Positions 34,908 to 43,615 of a stretch of 64,000 bases of DNA are shown piece by piece (the stretch's first letter is position 1; the number at the start of each line of letters is the position of its first letter). The notes beneath the pieces are model-generated. The model searched no databases and had not been told where the DNA came from. It was given only the letters and a program-made list of their open reading frames with translations. This stretch comes from Nitratireductor aquimarinus. GTDB taxonomy: Bacteria; Pseudomonadota; Alphaproteobacteria; Rhizobiales; Rhizobiaceae. Location: positions 806,001-870,000 of the forward strand of contig NZ_CP177239.1 in assembly GCF_046773475.1 (NCBI RefSeq), written 5' to 3'. The position numbers were made by a program, and so were the translations under genes.

Positions 34908-35010
34908 GGGACTCATCGCTTATCCGGACACAGGCGATTCCGCCAGCAAAAAATAACGAGACGCAAATCTTTTTGCGCCCCGCGGTGAATAACTCTTGCG
35001 CACTGCAAAA

Positions 35011-35035
35011 CCGGCCGCACCATTCAGGCGGCCGG
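35011..35035 (-). terminator. intrinsic terminator of secG
   Basis: Stem CCGGCCGC/GCGGCCGG (8 bp) with a 9-nt loop lies about 20 nt after the secG stop. On the minus strand it is followed by TTTT. This is a good rho-independent terminator separating secG from pyrG. Confidence 0.75.
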
Positions 35036-35055
35036 AAAGCCTTGCAAGCGTGGGC

Positions 35056-35442
35056 TTACTGCCCCGTGGGAACCTGATCTTCAGGATTTGCTTCGGCAGG
35101 AGCTGCCGGCTCGTCGGTCGGAACCGATGCGCCTGCGCCGCCAAGCTGGTCGAGAACGCCACCAGTGCCTTCGGTCTGCTCGCTTCCGGCCGGGATGCGG
35201 TCCAGAATGTCTGTCGGGCTCGCGCCGTAACGGGCGATCAGCGAAAGAGCAAGCGAGGTTGCGAAGAAGGCTGCGGCGAGGATCGCCGTCGTGCGCGTCA
35301 GCGCGTTGGCCGCACCGCGCGCGGACATGAAGCCGGAACCGCCGCCGACACCAAGGCCGCCACCCTCGGAGCGTTGCATGAGGACGACGCCGACCAGCGC
35401 GACCACGACGATCAGATGAATGACGATGATAACGGTCTGCAT
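35056..35442 (-). CDS. secG: preprotein translocase subunit SecG
   Basis: A 128-aa inner-membrane component of SecYEG. It has two transmembrane helices (TVIIVIHLIVVVALVGVVLM; TAILAAAFFATSLALSLIA) separated by the conserved QRSEGGGLGVGGGSGFMSARG loop, followed by a Pro/Ala/Glu-rich cytoplasmic tail typical of alphaproteobacteria. MQTVIIV is the family start. It lies between tpiA and pyrG, the usual rhizobial order. Confidence 0.94.
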   Translation of the reverse strand: MQTVIIVIHLIVVVALVGVVLMQRSEGGGLGVGGGSGFMSARGAANALTRTTAILAAAFFATSLALSLIARYGASPTDILDRIPAGSEQTEGTGGVLDQLGGAGASVPTDEPAAPAEANPEDQVPTGQ

Positions 35443-35514
35443 GTTTCCTTCCGGCTTTCCGGCTCGAAGCATCCACTTGAATGCGGACGCGGCTCATTAC
35501 ACGGCTTTCACCGT

Positions 35515-35542
35515 TTTTCCAAGACCGCTTTTCCAAGACCGC
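35515..35542. repeat. 14-bp perfect tandem duplication
   Basis: TTTTCCAAGACCGC is repeated exactly twice head to tail in the 286-bp secG-tpiA gap, upstream of secG. No gene or clear promoter is visible in this gap. Confidence 0.8.
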
Positions 35543-35728
35543 CGGGTGCTCACTCACAGGGTCTCGTCTTCGATACCCCGTAATTTTGCCCTTAAAAGGA
35601 CCGCACCGCATACGGTTTTGCGGCATTTCAAACGCGTTTTCGCTCAAACCACATCAAATGACGGCATTTGAACGAAGCTCGCTCTCACATAGGCGGTTGA
35701 GCGAGCAACGCAAGACTTTTCTCTTCAC

Positions 35729-36478
35729 TCAGCTCGGACAGGCAGCCGCGATGGCAAGAAAATCGACCGCCTTGAGGCTCGCCCCGCCGACCAGCGCACC
35801 GTCCACATTCTCAATCGAGAGAAGCTCGGTGGCGTTGCCGGGCTTCACCGACCCGCCATAGAGAAGACGCATCTTGTCGGCTTCGTCGCCGAGCAGCGTC
35901 TTGAGTTCGGTGCGGATATGCCGGTGTGCTTCAGTAATGTCCTCGACCGTGGGCGTAAGGCCCGTGCCGATAGCCCAGACCGGCTCATAGGCAACAACGG
36001 TGTTTGCCGCCGTGGCTTCCGCCGGAACCGAACCGGCGATCTGGCTGGAGAGGACGGAAAGCGTCTTGCCGCCTTCGCGCTCTTCTTTGGTTTCGCCGAT
36101 GCAGATCACTGCCGTGAGGCCGGCGCGCCATGCGGCCTTCGCCTTGTCGGCCACGACGGCATCGCTCTCGCCATGATCGGTGCGGCGCTCCGAGTGACCG
36201 ACCAGCACATGGCTCGCGCCGGCATCGGCCAGCATTTCGGCGGAGACATCGCCCGTATGCGCGCCGGAGGCTGCCGCATGACAGTCTTCACCGCCAAGGC
36301 GCAGCTTGCTGCCGGCGAGCGCATCGCTTGCGCGCGACAGGAGCGTTGCGGGAACGCAGATCAGCCCTTCCGCGCCGCCAAAGGCGCCCTCGCCCATCGC
36401 TGTGAGTTCACCGAGGTCGGCCGAAAGACCGTTCATTTTCCAGTTGCCTGCAATCAGGGGGCGAATACCTGGCGTCAT
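35729..36478 (-). CDS. tpiA: triosephosphate isomerase
   Basis: A 249-aa TIM-barrel enzyme interconverting DHAP and G3P. Catalytic residues are K14 (NWKMNG), H95 (LVGHSERR) and a glutamate in AYEPVWAIGTG. The phosphate-binding LLYGGSVKPGN is present. Start MTPGIRPLIAGNWKMN fits the family. It is divergent from the PpiD-like gene across 175 bp. Confidence 0.98.
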   Translation of the reverse strand: MTPGIRPLIAGNWKMNGLSADLGELTAMGEGAFGGAEGLICVPATLLSRASDALAGSKLRLGGEDCHAAASGAHTGDVSAEMLADAGASHVLVGHSERRTDHGESDAVVADKAKAAWRAGLTAVICIGETKEEREGGKTLSVLSSQIAGSVPAEATAANTVVAYEPVWAIGTGLTPTVEDITEAHRHIRTELKTLLGDEADKMRLLYGGSVKPGNATELLSIENVDGALVGGASLKAVDFLAIAAACPS

Positions 36479-36653
36479 GCGTCAGCGTCCTTACAAAAAT
36501 CAAACTCGGCAGCTTCCCTAGCAAAAACACGCGCTAATGCAAAAGCAATTGGGCCGGCAATTCCCACTCAACTATCGACACCCGGCGTCAGGGGCGTTAT
36601 TGCGCTGTGTTGGGGCCAGTCCCTGAAATCACGCGAGGAACTTCGGAAAAGCC

Positions 36654-38540
36654 ATGCTCGACAGTCTCAGAAACGCCGCCTCTACCTGGATCGCCAAGCT
36701 GCTCCTGGGCCTTCTCGTCCTGAGCTTTGCGGTTTGGGGCATTTCGGGCCAGATCCTGAACGATCAGTCGCGCAATGTGCTGACGGTCGGAGATTCCTCC
36801 GTTTCCATGCTGGATTACCGGCTGGCCTATGACCGCCAGATCAACACGCTTTCACAGCGTCTGGGCACGCGCGTCACGCGCGAACAGGCTGTTGCCTTCG
36901 GCATTGACGAACAGGTTCTGCAGCAGCTGGCCGCCGGCGCGCTTTTGGACGAGGAAGCCCGCAAGCTCGGCCTTGGCCTTTCCAGCGACCGGCTTGCGCA
37001 GCTGACCGCCGACGACCCGGCGTTCCGCGGACCGGACGGTCGCTTCAACCGCCAGCAGTTCGATTTCGTTCTGAGCCAGATCGGCATGCGCCCCGAAGAT
37101 TATCTGCGCAACCGCGAACAGGTGGCCATTCGCCAGCAGATCGTGGAAGCGGCAACGGACGGCATGAGCGTGCCGGACGAGCTGTTCAAGAACCTGGCGC
37201 TCTATCGCGGTGAAGACCGCACCATCGAATATGTGGCGCTGCCGCAGGCTCTGGTCGAGCCCGTCGCAACGCCGGACGACGCGACGCTGCAAGCCTGGTT
37301 TGACGAGCGCAAGGCAGACTATGCCGCCCCGGAATACCGCAAGTTCAGCTATGTGAAGCTTGAGCCGAGCGACATTTCCGACCCGGCTTCCGTGTCCGAA
37401 GATCAGGTCAAGAAGGCCTATGACGACCTGCGCAACCGCTACACGACGCCGGAGAAGCGCACGATCGAACAGATCGTCTTCCCGGATCGCGAAGCAGCCG
37501 AAGCTGCGCTGAAAAACCTGCTCGACGGCCAGAGCTTCGCAGACGTGGCGACGGCCGCCGGCAAGAGCGCCGACGACATCGCGCTCGGCACGCTCGCCCA
37601 GGGGGAAATCGCAGACAGCGCCATCGCCGAAGCGGCCTTCGCGCTCAGCGAAAACCAGTTCAGCGACGTGCTTGACGGCACGTTCGGACCGGTGATCGTA
37701 AATGTCTCGGAAGTTCAGGCCGAGGTGGTTCAGCCCCTCAGCGAGGTGGAAGACGAGATCCGTCAGGACCTGGCGCTTGAGGAAGCGTCGCGCGTTCTGC
37801 TCGATGTGCACGATGCCTACGAAGACGCCCGCGCCGGCGGCGCGACCATGGCGGAAGCAGCCGAGCGCATGAACCTGACCATGCGCACGATTGAAGCCAT
37901 CGACGCCACTGCGCGTCGCCCTGATGGCGCGATCGTCGGTGATCTTCCGGTTTCGGCAGAGCTGATTCGCGAAGTGTTCGAGAGCGATTCCGGCATCGAG
38001 AACGCGCCCCTCTCCATGGGCGGCAATGGCTTCATCTTCTACGAGGTGGAAGGCATCACGCCCGAGCGCGACCGCACGCTTGACGAAGTGCGCGAAGAGG
38101 TCACGCAGGATTGGATCGCAGCCGAGACGGATCGCCTTCTGGCTGCGCGCGCTGCCGAGCTGGCCCAGAAGGTGAAGGACGGCGTTTCGCTGGACGACAT
38201 CGCTCTGGAAATCGACCAGCAGAAGCTGGTGAAGCGTGGCGTCAAGCGCACGGCGAACGACGCCGACCTTGGCCAGGCCGGTGTTGCGGCGGTGTTCTCC
38301 GTTCCGCGCGATGGCAGCGGCGTGTTTGCCAACCCGGCCGGCGACGGACAGGTTCTGTTCCGCGTCACCGAGGTCTTCGAGCCGGCGAGCGCGACGGCGC
38401 AGAGCATTCCCGAAAACCAGCGCGACGCCATGCGCACCGGGCTTGCCGACGATCTTCTCGACCAGATGGTTGCACGCCTGCAGGGCAAGCATCCGGTGAC
38501 CGTGAACCGGGCTGCAATGCAGGAAGCCCTTAGCTTCTGA
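36654..38540 (+). CDS. PpiD-like periplasmic peptidyl-prolyl isomerase
   Basis: A 628-aa membrane-anchored folding factor. A single N-terminal transmembrane anchor (WIAKLLLGLLVLSFAVWGIS, residues 13-32) is followed by a SurA_N-type chaperone domain (SMLDYRLAYDRQIN...), a central parvulin-like domain (about 265-365; IEQIVFPDREAAEAAL, QSFADVAT) and a long C-terminal periplasmic domain. This matches PpiD, which helps proteins leaving SecYEG. It is placed just before trpD, as in many rhizobia. The parvulin domain is divergent, so isomerase activity is uncertain. Confidence 0.9.
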   Translation: MLDSLRNAASTWIAKLLLGLLVLSFAVWGISGQILNDQSRNVLTVGDSSVSMLDYRLAYDRQINTLSQRLGTRVTREQAVAFGIDEQVLQQLAAGALLDEEARKLGLGLSSDRLAQLTADDPAFRGPDGRFNRQQFDFVLSQIGMRPEDYLRNREQVAIRQQIVEAATDGMSVPDELFKNLALYRGEDRTIEYVALPQALVEPVATPDDATLQAWFDERKADYAAPEYRKFSYVKLEPSDISDPASVSEDQVKKAYDDLRNRYTTPEKRTIEQIVFPDREAAEAALKNLLDGQSFADVATAAGKSADDIALGTLAQGEIADSAIAEAAFALSENQFSDVLDGTFGPVIVNVSEVQAEVVQPLSEVEDEIRQDLALEEASRVLLDVHDAYEDARAGGATMAEAAERMNLTMRTIEAIDATARRPDGAIVGDLPVSAELIREVFESDSGIENAPLSMGGNGFIFYEVEGITPERDRTLDEVREEVTQDWIAAETDRLLAARAAELAQKVKDGVSLDDIALEIDQQKLVKRGVKRTANDADLGQAGVAAVFSVPRDGSGVFANPAGDGQVLFRVTEVFEPASATAQSIPENQRDAMRTGLADDLLDQMVARLQGKHPVTVNRAAMQEALSF

Positions 38541-38548
38541 GGCCGACG

Positions 38549-39580
38549 ATGAAGGCATTCAAAACCTATATCGCCAAGGCAGCCTCGGGCGAGCCGCTGA
38601 GCTTTGACGATGCGCGCGAAGCGTTCGACATCATGATGTCGGGCAATGCGACACCGAGCCAGATCGGCGGTTTTCTGATGGCCCTGCGCGTGCGTGGCGA
38701 GACCGTTGAGGAAATCTCGGGCGCAGTCGCCACCATGCGCGACAAGATGCTGACAGTCACCGCGCCGGAAGATGCCGTGGACATCGTCGGCACGGGCGGC
38801 GACGCCTCCGGCTCCTACAATGTGTCCACCTGCTCGGCCTTTATCGTGGCGGGCGCCGGCGTTCCCGTCGCCAAACACGGCAACCGGGCGCTCTCCTCGC
38901 GCTCGGGCGCTGCCGACACGCTGGCGGCTCTCGGCATCAATATCGAGCTTGGGCCAAACGAGATCGCGGACTGCATCCGCGAAGCCGGCCTCGGCTTCAT
39001 GTTTGCGCCGGCACATCACTCCGCCATGCGCCATGTGGGCCCGTCGCGGGTTGAGCTTGGCACGCGGACGATCTTCAACCTGCTTGGCCCCCTGTCCAAC
39101 CCGGCTGGCGTGCGCCGCCAGCTCATCGGCGTTTTTGCGCCGGAATGGGTGGGACCGATTGCCGAGGTGCTGAAGCAGCTTGGAACGGAAACCGCCTGGG
39201 TGGTGCATGGCGCGGGTCTTGACGAACTGACCACCGCCGGAACCACGCAGGTCGCCGCGCTCGAAGACGGCCAGATCCGCCATTTCGAGATCACGCCGGA
39301 GGATGTTGGCCTCAAGCGCGTGACCATGGCCGACCTGAAGGGCGGCGAGGCAGACTACAATGCGCGCGCGCTCAGGGCCGTTCTCGAAGGCGAAAAGAAC
39401 GCCTATCGCGACATCTCGGTTCTGAATTCCGGCGCTGCGCTGGTCGTGGCCGGACGCGCCAAGACCCTGAAAGACGGCATCAAACTGGCGGCGGAATCGC
39501 TCGACCGCGGACAGGCTCTGGCAACGCTGGAACGCCTCATCGAAGTTTCCAACAGGGGCACGAACAGCGATGACGACTGA
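38549..39580 (+). CDS. trpD: anthranilate phosphoribosyltransferase
   Basis: A 343-aa enzyme joining anthranilate to PRPP in tryptophan synthesis. The PRPP site DIVGTGGDASGSYNVST (78-94) and the AKHGNRALSSRSGAAD segment are intact, with Mg-binding DE-type residues later (LKGGEAD). It is the first gene of trpD-trpC-moaC-moeA. Its end overlaps trpC by 11 nt. Confidence 0.97.
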   Translation: MKAFKTYIAKAASGEPLSFDDAREAFDIMMSGNATPSQIGGFLMALRVRGETVEEISGAVATMRDKMLTVTAPEDAVDIVGTGGDASGSYNVSTCSAFIVAGAGVPVAKHGNRALSSRSGAADTLAALGINIELGPNEIADCIREAGLGFMFAPAHHSAMRHVGPSRVELGTRTIFNLLGPLSNPAGVRRQLIGVFAPEWVGPIAEVLKQLGTETAWVVHGAGLDELTTAGTTQVAALEDGQIRHFEITPEDVGLKRVTMADLKGGEADYNARALRAVLEGEKNAYRDISVLNSGAALVVAGRAKTLKDGIKLAAESLDRGQALATLERLIEVSNRGTNSDDD

Positions 39581-40385
39581 CATTCTGCGCAAAATCGAGG
39601 CCTACAAGCGCGAGGAAATCGCCGCCGCGAAGACGGCCTGCCCGCTGCCTGAACTGGTGGCGCGCGCCCGCGACGTGGAAGCGCCGCGTGGCTTCGGTGA
39701 TGCGCTGTTGTCCAGGCAGGAGCGCGGGCGCTTCGGCCTGATCGCCGAGATCAAGAAGGCGAGCCCCTCGCGCGGCCTGATTCGTGCGGATTTCGACCCG
39801 CCGCGACTGGCTTCGGCCTACGAGGATGGCGGAGCGGCCTGCCTTTCGGTTCTGACCGACGGCCCGTCCTTTCAGGGGGCGCCCGCCTATCTGGAACAGG
39901 CGCGCGCCGCCTGCGGCCTGCCGGCGCTGCGCAAGGATTTCCTGTTCGAGCCCTATCAGGTCTACGAGGCCCGCAGCTGGGGTGCCGATGCGATCCTGAT
40001 CATCATGGCGAGCCTGACGGATGACGAAGCCCGCGCGCTTGAAGAAACGGCGCTGGAACTGGGCATGGATTCACTGATCGAGGTGCATGACGAGCGCGAG
40101 CTGGAACGCGCGCTGGAGCTTTCCTCGACGCTGATCGGCATCAACAATCGCGACCTGCGCACCTTCGAGACAAGTCTTGAAACAAGTGAGCGGCTGGCCC
40201 CGCGTGTGCCCGAAGACCGCCTGGTGATCGGCGAGAGCGGCATCTTCACCAATGACGACTGCCGGCGGCTGGCGCGTGCGGGCATGAACACGTTCCTGGT
40301 GGGCGAAAGCCTGATGCGGCAGGATGATGTGACCGCTGCCACGCGCACGCTTCTGGGGCTCGACGCCGCCAAACTTGCGGGCTGA
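39570..40385 (+). CDS. trpC: indole-3-glycerol phosphate synthase
   Basis: A 271-aa monofunctional TIM-barrel enzyme catalysing the ring closure to indole-3-glycerol phosphate. The conserved pattern LIAEIKKASPSRGLIRADFDP (57-77), the later RKDFLFEPYQVYEAR and INNRDLRTFE, and the final ESGIFTNDD are all present. There is no TrpF fusion. Overlap with trpD and the 4-nt gap to moaC indicate one operon. Confidence 0.97.
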   Translation: MTTDILRKIEAYKREEIAAAKTACPLPELVARARDVEAPRGFGDALLSRQERGRFGLIAEIKKASPSRGLIRADFDPPRLASAYEDGGAACLSVLTDGPSFQGAPAYLEQARAACGLPALRKDFLFEPYQVYEARSWGADAILIIMASLTDDEARALEETALELGMDSLIEVHDERELERALELSSTLIGINNRDLRTFETSLETSERLAPRVPEDRLVIGESGIFTNDDCRRLARAGMNTFLVGESLMRQDDVTAATRTLLGLDAAKLAG

Positions 40386-40389
40386 GCCG

Positions 40390-40884
40390 ATGAGCGAGAA
40401 AGCGGCAGGCCTGACCCATATCGGCGCTTCCGGCGAAGCGCATATGGTCGATGTGAGCGGCAAGCAGGAAACCAGCCGGGAAGCGCTGGCGGAAGGCGCT
40501 GTGGTGATGAAGGCGGAAACGCTGGAGGCCATTCTGGCGGGCAACGCCAAGAAGGGCGACGTTCTGGCAACCGCGCGCATCGCAGGCATCATGGCCGCCA
40601 AGAAGACGCATGATCTCATTCCCCTTTGCCACCCGCTGGCGCTCTCGAAAGTGGTGGTGGACATCGAGCCCGACCACGAACTGCCGGGGCTCAGGGTGAT
40701 GGCGCGTGTGCGCGTGACGGGACAGACGGGCGTGGAGATGGAAGCGCTTACCGCTGCCTCGGTTGCCTGCCTGACGATCTATGACATGGCCAAGGCGCTG
40801 GACAAGGGCATGGTGCTCGACGGCATCCGCCTTCTTGAGAAGACGGGTGGAAAATCCGGCGACTGGCGCGTAGCGGAGAACTGA
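40390..40884 (+). CDS. moaC: cyclic pyranopterin monophosphate synthase MoaC
   Basis: A 164-aa enzyme that, after MoaA, forms cPMP, the first stable intermediate of molybdenum cofactor synthesis. Motifs include AHMVDVSGKQETSREA near the N terminus, DLIPLCHPLALSKV, and TGVEMEALTAASVACLTIYDM. MSEKAAGL at 40390 is the family start. moeA begins 2 nt after the stop. moaA is not in the window. Confidence 0.97.
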   Translation: MSEKAAGLTHIGASGEAHMVDVSGKQETSREALAEGAVVMKAETLEAILAGNAKKGDVLATARIAGIMAAKKTHDLIPLCHPLALSKVVVDIEPDHELPGLRVMARVRVTGQTGVEMEALTAASVACLTIYDMAKALDKGMVLDGIRLLEKTGGKSGDWRVAEN

Positions 40885-40886
40885 CC

Positions 40887-42095
40887 ATGAGCCTTTTGCC
40901 GGTGGATGAAGCGCTGGAGCGCATTCTCGAGGGCGTGAAAGCACTACCCGGCGAAACAGTGCCCATTGAAGAGGCCGACGGTCGGGTTCTGGCAGCCCCC
41001 CTCGCCGCCACCCGCACACAGCCGCCCTTCGACGCTTCGGCCATGGACGGCTATGCCGTGCGCGCCGCCAATGTGGCGACGCCGCGCGCAATGCCGCTAA
41101 AGCTTATTGGAGAATCTGCCGCGGGCAGCCGGTATCACGGCGCGGTGGCCGACGGCGAAACCGTGCGGATCTTCACCGGCGCGCCGGTGCCCGAAGGCGC
41201 GGACACGATACTCATTCAGGAAAATGCGGACATTCTGGACGATGGCCGGATCGAGGCTATCGATACCGTCGCTGCCGGACGCCATATCCGCCGCGCAGGG
41301 CTTGATTTTCAAAAGGGCGACAGCGTTCTCGAACAGGGACGCCGGCTCGGACCTGCAGGAATAGGACTGGCGGCTGCGGCAGGCCATGCAACGCTTGATG
41401 TGACGCAGCGCCCGCTGGTGGCGGTGATCGCCACGGGCGACGAGCTGGTGCGGCCGGGCGAGCCCTGTGGCCCGGACCAGATCATTGCATCCAACGGCTT
41501 TGCCATCGGCGCTCTGGCGCGCAGGGAAGGCGCGCGCATTCTTGATCTCGGCATCATCCCCGACGACAGCGCCGCGATCTCCGACGCGGTGCGCAGCGCC
41601 GCTGCCGCCGGTGCGCATGTTCTGGTGACGCTTGGCGGCGCTTCTGTCGGTGCGCGCGATCTGGTGCGGCAGGCGCTGCTCGATGCGGGCATGTCGCTTG
41701 ATTTCTGGAAAATCGCCATGCGCCCCGGCAAACCGCTGATGTTCGGGCGGCTGGGTGACATGCGTGTGCTTGGCCTGCCTGGCAACCCGGTTTCCAGCCT
41801 CGTCTGCGCGCATCTGTTTCTGCGTCCGCTCATTGCCCGGCTTGGCCAGCGCAGCTACGCGCCGGATCTGCGCTCGGCTGTTCTGGCAAAGGCGCTGCGG
41901 GCAAACGATGAACGCCGCGACTATGTTCGCGCCTCGGTGGCGCCCGGTTCCGAAGGGCTGATCGCAACGCCGTTCACGCTGCAGGATTCCTCCATGCTGA
42001 CCACGCTGGCCGCATCCAATGCACTGATCGTGCGCGAGCCCGGATCGCCGGCGGCTGAAGAAGGCGATCGCTGCCGTGTTTTGATGCTCGGGTGA
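40887..42095 (+). CDS. moeA: molybdopterin molybdenumtransferase MoeA
   Basis: A 402-aa enzyme inserting molybdate into adenylated molybdopterin. It shows the N-terminal SAMDGYAV-type motif (DASAMDGYAVRAAN), GAPVPEGADTILIQE, the MoCF-binding TLGGASVGARDLV and PGKPLMFG, and GLPGNPVSS. Length is normal. In many rhizobia lexA follows this gene, but here it does not. Confidence 0.96.
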   Translation: MSLLPVDEALERILEGVKALPGETVPIEEADGRVLAAPLAATRTQPPFDASAMDGYAVRAANVATPRAMPLKLIGESAAGSRYHGAVADGETVRIFTGAPVPEGADTILIQENADILDDGRIEAIDTVAAGRHIRRAGLDFQKGDSVLEQGRRLGPAGIGLAAAAGHATLDVTQRPLVAVIATGDELVRPGEPCGPDQIIASNGFAIGALARREGARILDLGIIPDDSAAISDAVRSAAAAGAHVLVTLGGASVGARDLVRQALLDAGMSLDFWKIAMRPGKPLMFGRLGDMRVLGLPGNPVSSLVCAHLFLRPLIARLGQRSYAPDLRSAVLAKALRANDERRDYVRASVAPGSEGLIATPFTLQDSSMLTTLAASNALIVREPGSPAAEEGDRCRVLMLG

Positions 42096-42221
42096 GTGCT
42101 TCGCACCCGACGGTTACAGCCAGAAGTGCTGAGAAATCCGGTGGATCGTCGTCAGCACACCGATCCAACCCGGCTTACCGTTCTGCGCGATGCCAGCCCG
42201 CTGCGCTGAAGAGAGCAGGCA

Positions 42222-42653
42222 TTAACCGCCCTCGCCTTCGCGCCCGGGGATTGCGACGCGCATGATGCGACCGCCAAGCCCGTGCACGGTGTCATGCGCA
42301 CGTACAGTCACATGACCGAGCCCCCCTGGCAGCGCGACACCTGAAAGGCTGCGCGTAAAAGGCTGCTCATTCACATGTGGGTGGAGAAGCGTTCGGGAGG
42401 CGATGACCCTGCCAGCGTCATCCAGCACATCCCAGCGATCTGCATAGTGATCCCAGCCTTCGTCCTCATGCTCGACCGTCACGTCGAAGCGATGGGTTCC
42501 GTCACCGTCAGCAATGATGTCGACCGCGACAACATCTGCTTCACCGGCATTCACCGGCGATGGCGCAAGGGCCGTCGCCACCGCAAAAAAGAAAAGCCCG
42601 GCAGGCCTGCTCAGACACGGTGCGGTCGAAGCGGCTCTGCCGGGCTTTTTCAT
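42222..42653 (-). CDS. secreted hypothetical protein
   Basis: A 143-aa protein I cannot assign to a named family. The N terminus is a signal peptide: basic start (MKKPGR), a hydrophobic run (AGLFFFAVATALA) and a likely cleavage after VNA (about residue 36). The mature part has a pattern I believe is conserved among alphaproteobacteria: DEGWDHYADRWDVLD, then LLHPHVNEQPFTRSLSG and VRAHDTVHGLGGR, with several histidines and aspartates that could bind metal. The first 20 codons coincide with the ssb terminator. It lies 14 nt after the ssb stop. Confidence 0.75.
   Translation of the reverse strand: MKKPGRAASTAPCLSRPAGLFFFAVATALAPSPVNAGEADVVAVDIIADGDGTHRFDVTVEHEDEGWDHYADRWDVLDDAGRVIASRTLLHPHVNEQPFTRSLSGVALPGGLGHVTVRAHDTVHGLGGRIMRVAIPGREGEGG
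42592..42649 (-). terminator. intrinsic terminator of ssb embedded in the next gene
   Basis: Perfect 13-bp arms AAAAGCCCGGCAG (42592-42604) and CTGCCGGGCTTTT (42637-42649) flank a 32-nt loop. On the minus strand the stem is followed by CTTTTTT (TTTT of the stem, then C and six T). It ends ssb transcription but lies inside codons 2-24 of the following gene. Confidence 0.85.
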
Positions 42654-42667
42654 GCGACTGTTCCGCC

Positions 42668-43168
42668 TCAGAACGGAATTTCGTCGTCGAGGTTCTGCGA
42701 GTAACCGCCACCGCCGCCGCCGCTGCTGCCACCGGTGTCGGCGGGACCGGACTGGCCGAAGTCGGAGCTGCGACCACCGCCGCCGCCATAACCGACCTGG
42801 TTGTCACCGCCCTGCCCGCGCGCGTCGAGCATCTGCAGCTCGCCACGGAACTTCTGCAGAACGATTTCCGTCGTGTAGCGGTCCTGACCGTTCTGGTCCG
42901 TCCATTTGCGCGTCTGGAGCTGGCCCTCGACGTAAACCTTGGCGCCCTTCTTCAGATACTGTTCCGCCACCTTGGCAAGATTGTCGTTGAAGATCACGAC
43001 ATTGTGCCACTCGGTGCGCTCGCGCCGCTCGCCGGACTGGCGATCACGCCAGGTTTCCGAGGTCGCGATGCGGATGTTGACCACCGGATCACCGGAGTTG
43101 AGCCGGCGGATTTCCGGGTCTGCACCCAGATTTCCCACCAGAATGACCTTGTTGACGCTGCCCGCCAT
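42668..43168 (-). CDS. ssb: single-stranded DNA-binding protein SSB
   Basis: A 166-aa OB-fold protein binding ssDNA in replication, recombination and repair. The N-terminal domain begins MAGSVNKVILVGNLGADPEIR and includes WHNVVIFNDNLAKVAEQYLKKG. A Gly-rich disordered tail follows, ending in the acidic DDEIPF peptide that recruits partner proteins. An SOS box lies about 106 bp upstream of the start. Confidence 0.98.
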   Translation of the reverse strand: MAGSVNKVILVGNLGADPEIRRLNSGDPVVNIRIATSETWRDRQSGERRERTEWHNVVIFNDNLAKVAEQYLKKGAKVYVEGQLQTRKWTDQNGQDRYTTEIVLQKFRGELQMLDARGQGGDNQVGYGGGGGRSSDFGQSGPADTGGSSGGGGGGYSQNLDDEIPF

Positions 43169-43273
43169 AACGCTTCTCCACGCTTATCCGAAATCTGCCG
43201 CGCACTTTATCGCAAGCAGGGCTGGCGCGCGCTCTCCCGCTGCCCCTGCTCCGGTCTCGTCCACAGCTCATTT

Positions 43274-43288
43274 GTTCTTCTTATGTTC
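43274..43288 (-). promoter_or_regulatory. LexA (SOS) box upstream of ssb
   Basis: GTTCTTCTTATGTTC matches the alphaproteobacterial LexA operator GTTC-N7-GTTC exactly. It lies 106 bp upstream of the ssb start and is oriented GAAC-N7-GAAC on the ssb strand. Confidence 0.85.
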
Positions 43289-43353
43289 GCATCTGACGGA
43301 ATGCCTGTCAATGACCGCCCTCCAGCGCACACATGAAGCCGCGACGGAAACGG

Positions 43354-43464
43354 AAAAAGCCCCGCCGCTATTCTTCAAGCGCGCGGGGCTTCGGGTCTTC
43401 TGACCCTCCGTACCGGGAGTGGTTTACCGGTAATCATCAGGCAGGACGGGTTTCACCGTCCCTG
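43354..43464 (-). ncRNA. candidate structured RNA ending in an intrinsic terminator
   Basis: On the minus strand four hairpins follow one another. They are CAGGGACGG/CCGTCCTG (43442-43464), ACCGGT-type arms TACCGG/CCGGTA (43411-43432), GGGTC-AGAA-GACCC (43393-43406) and the terminator stem AAGCCCCGC/GCGGGGCTT (43357-43391) followed by TTTTT. No protein gene precedes the terminator on this strand, so it should end an RNA starting somewhere between about 43470 and 43900. No Rfam family is recognised with confidence. Confidence 0.45.
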
Positions 43465-43615
43465 TCTTCAAAGAGATTTGATTTTCATGGGGCAGCCAGC
43501 CGCCAGCGTTGTCGTGCCTGCCGACGAAAAAGGTTCTGCAGTGCAGTGTCCTCAATCGTCATGGACCGCGTCGGGAACGCATGATCGTACGAGACGGTTA
43601 TGCGCTCAGGACCGA

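Noticed and set aside
43354..43464. Resemblance to a cobalamin (GGTGAAACCC) or fluoride (CTGATGAT) riboswitch
   Set aside because: Only isolated short matches occur; the remaining conserved boxes and the pseudoknot partner are missing, and no fitting downstream gene exists.
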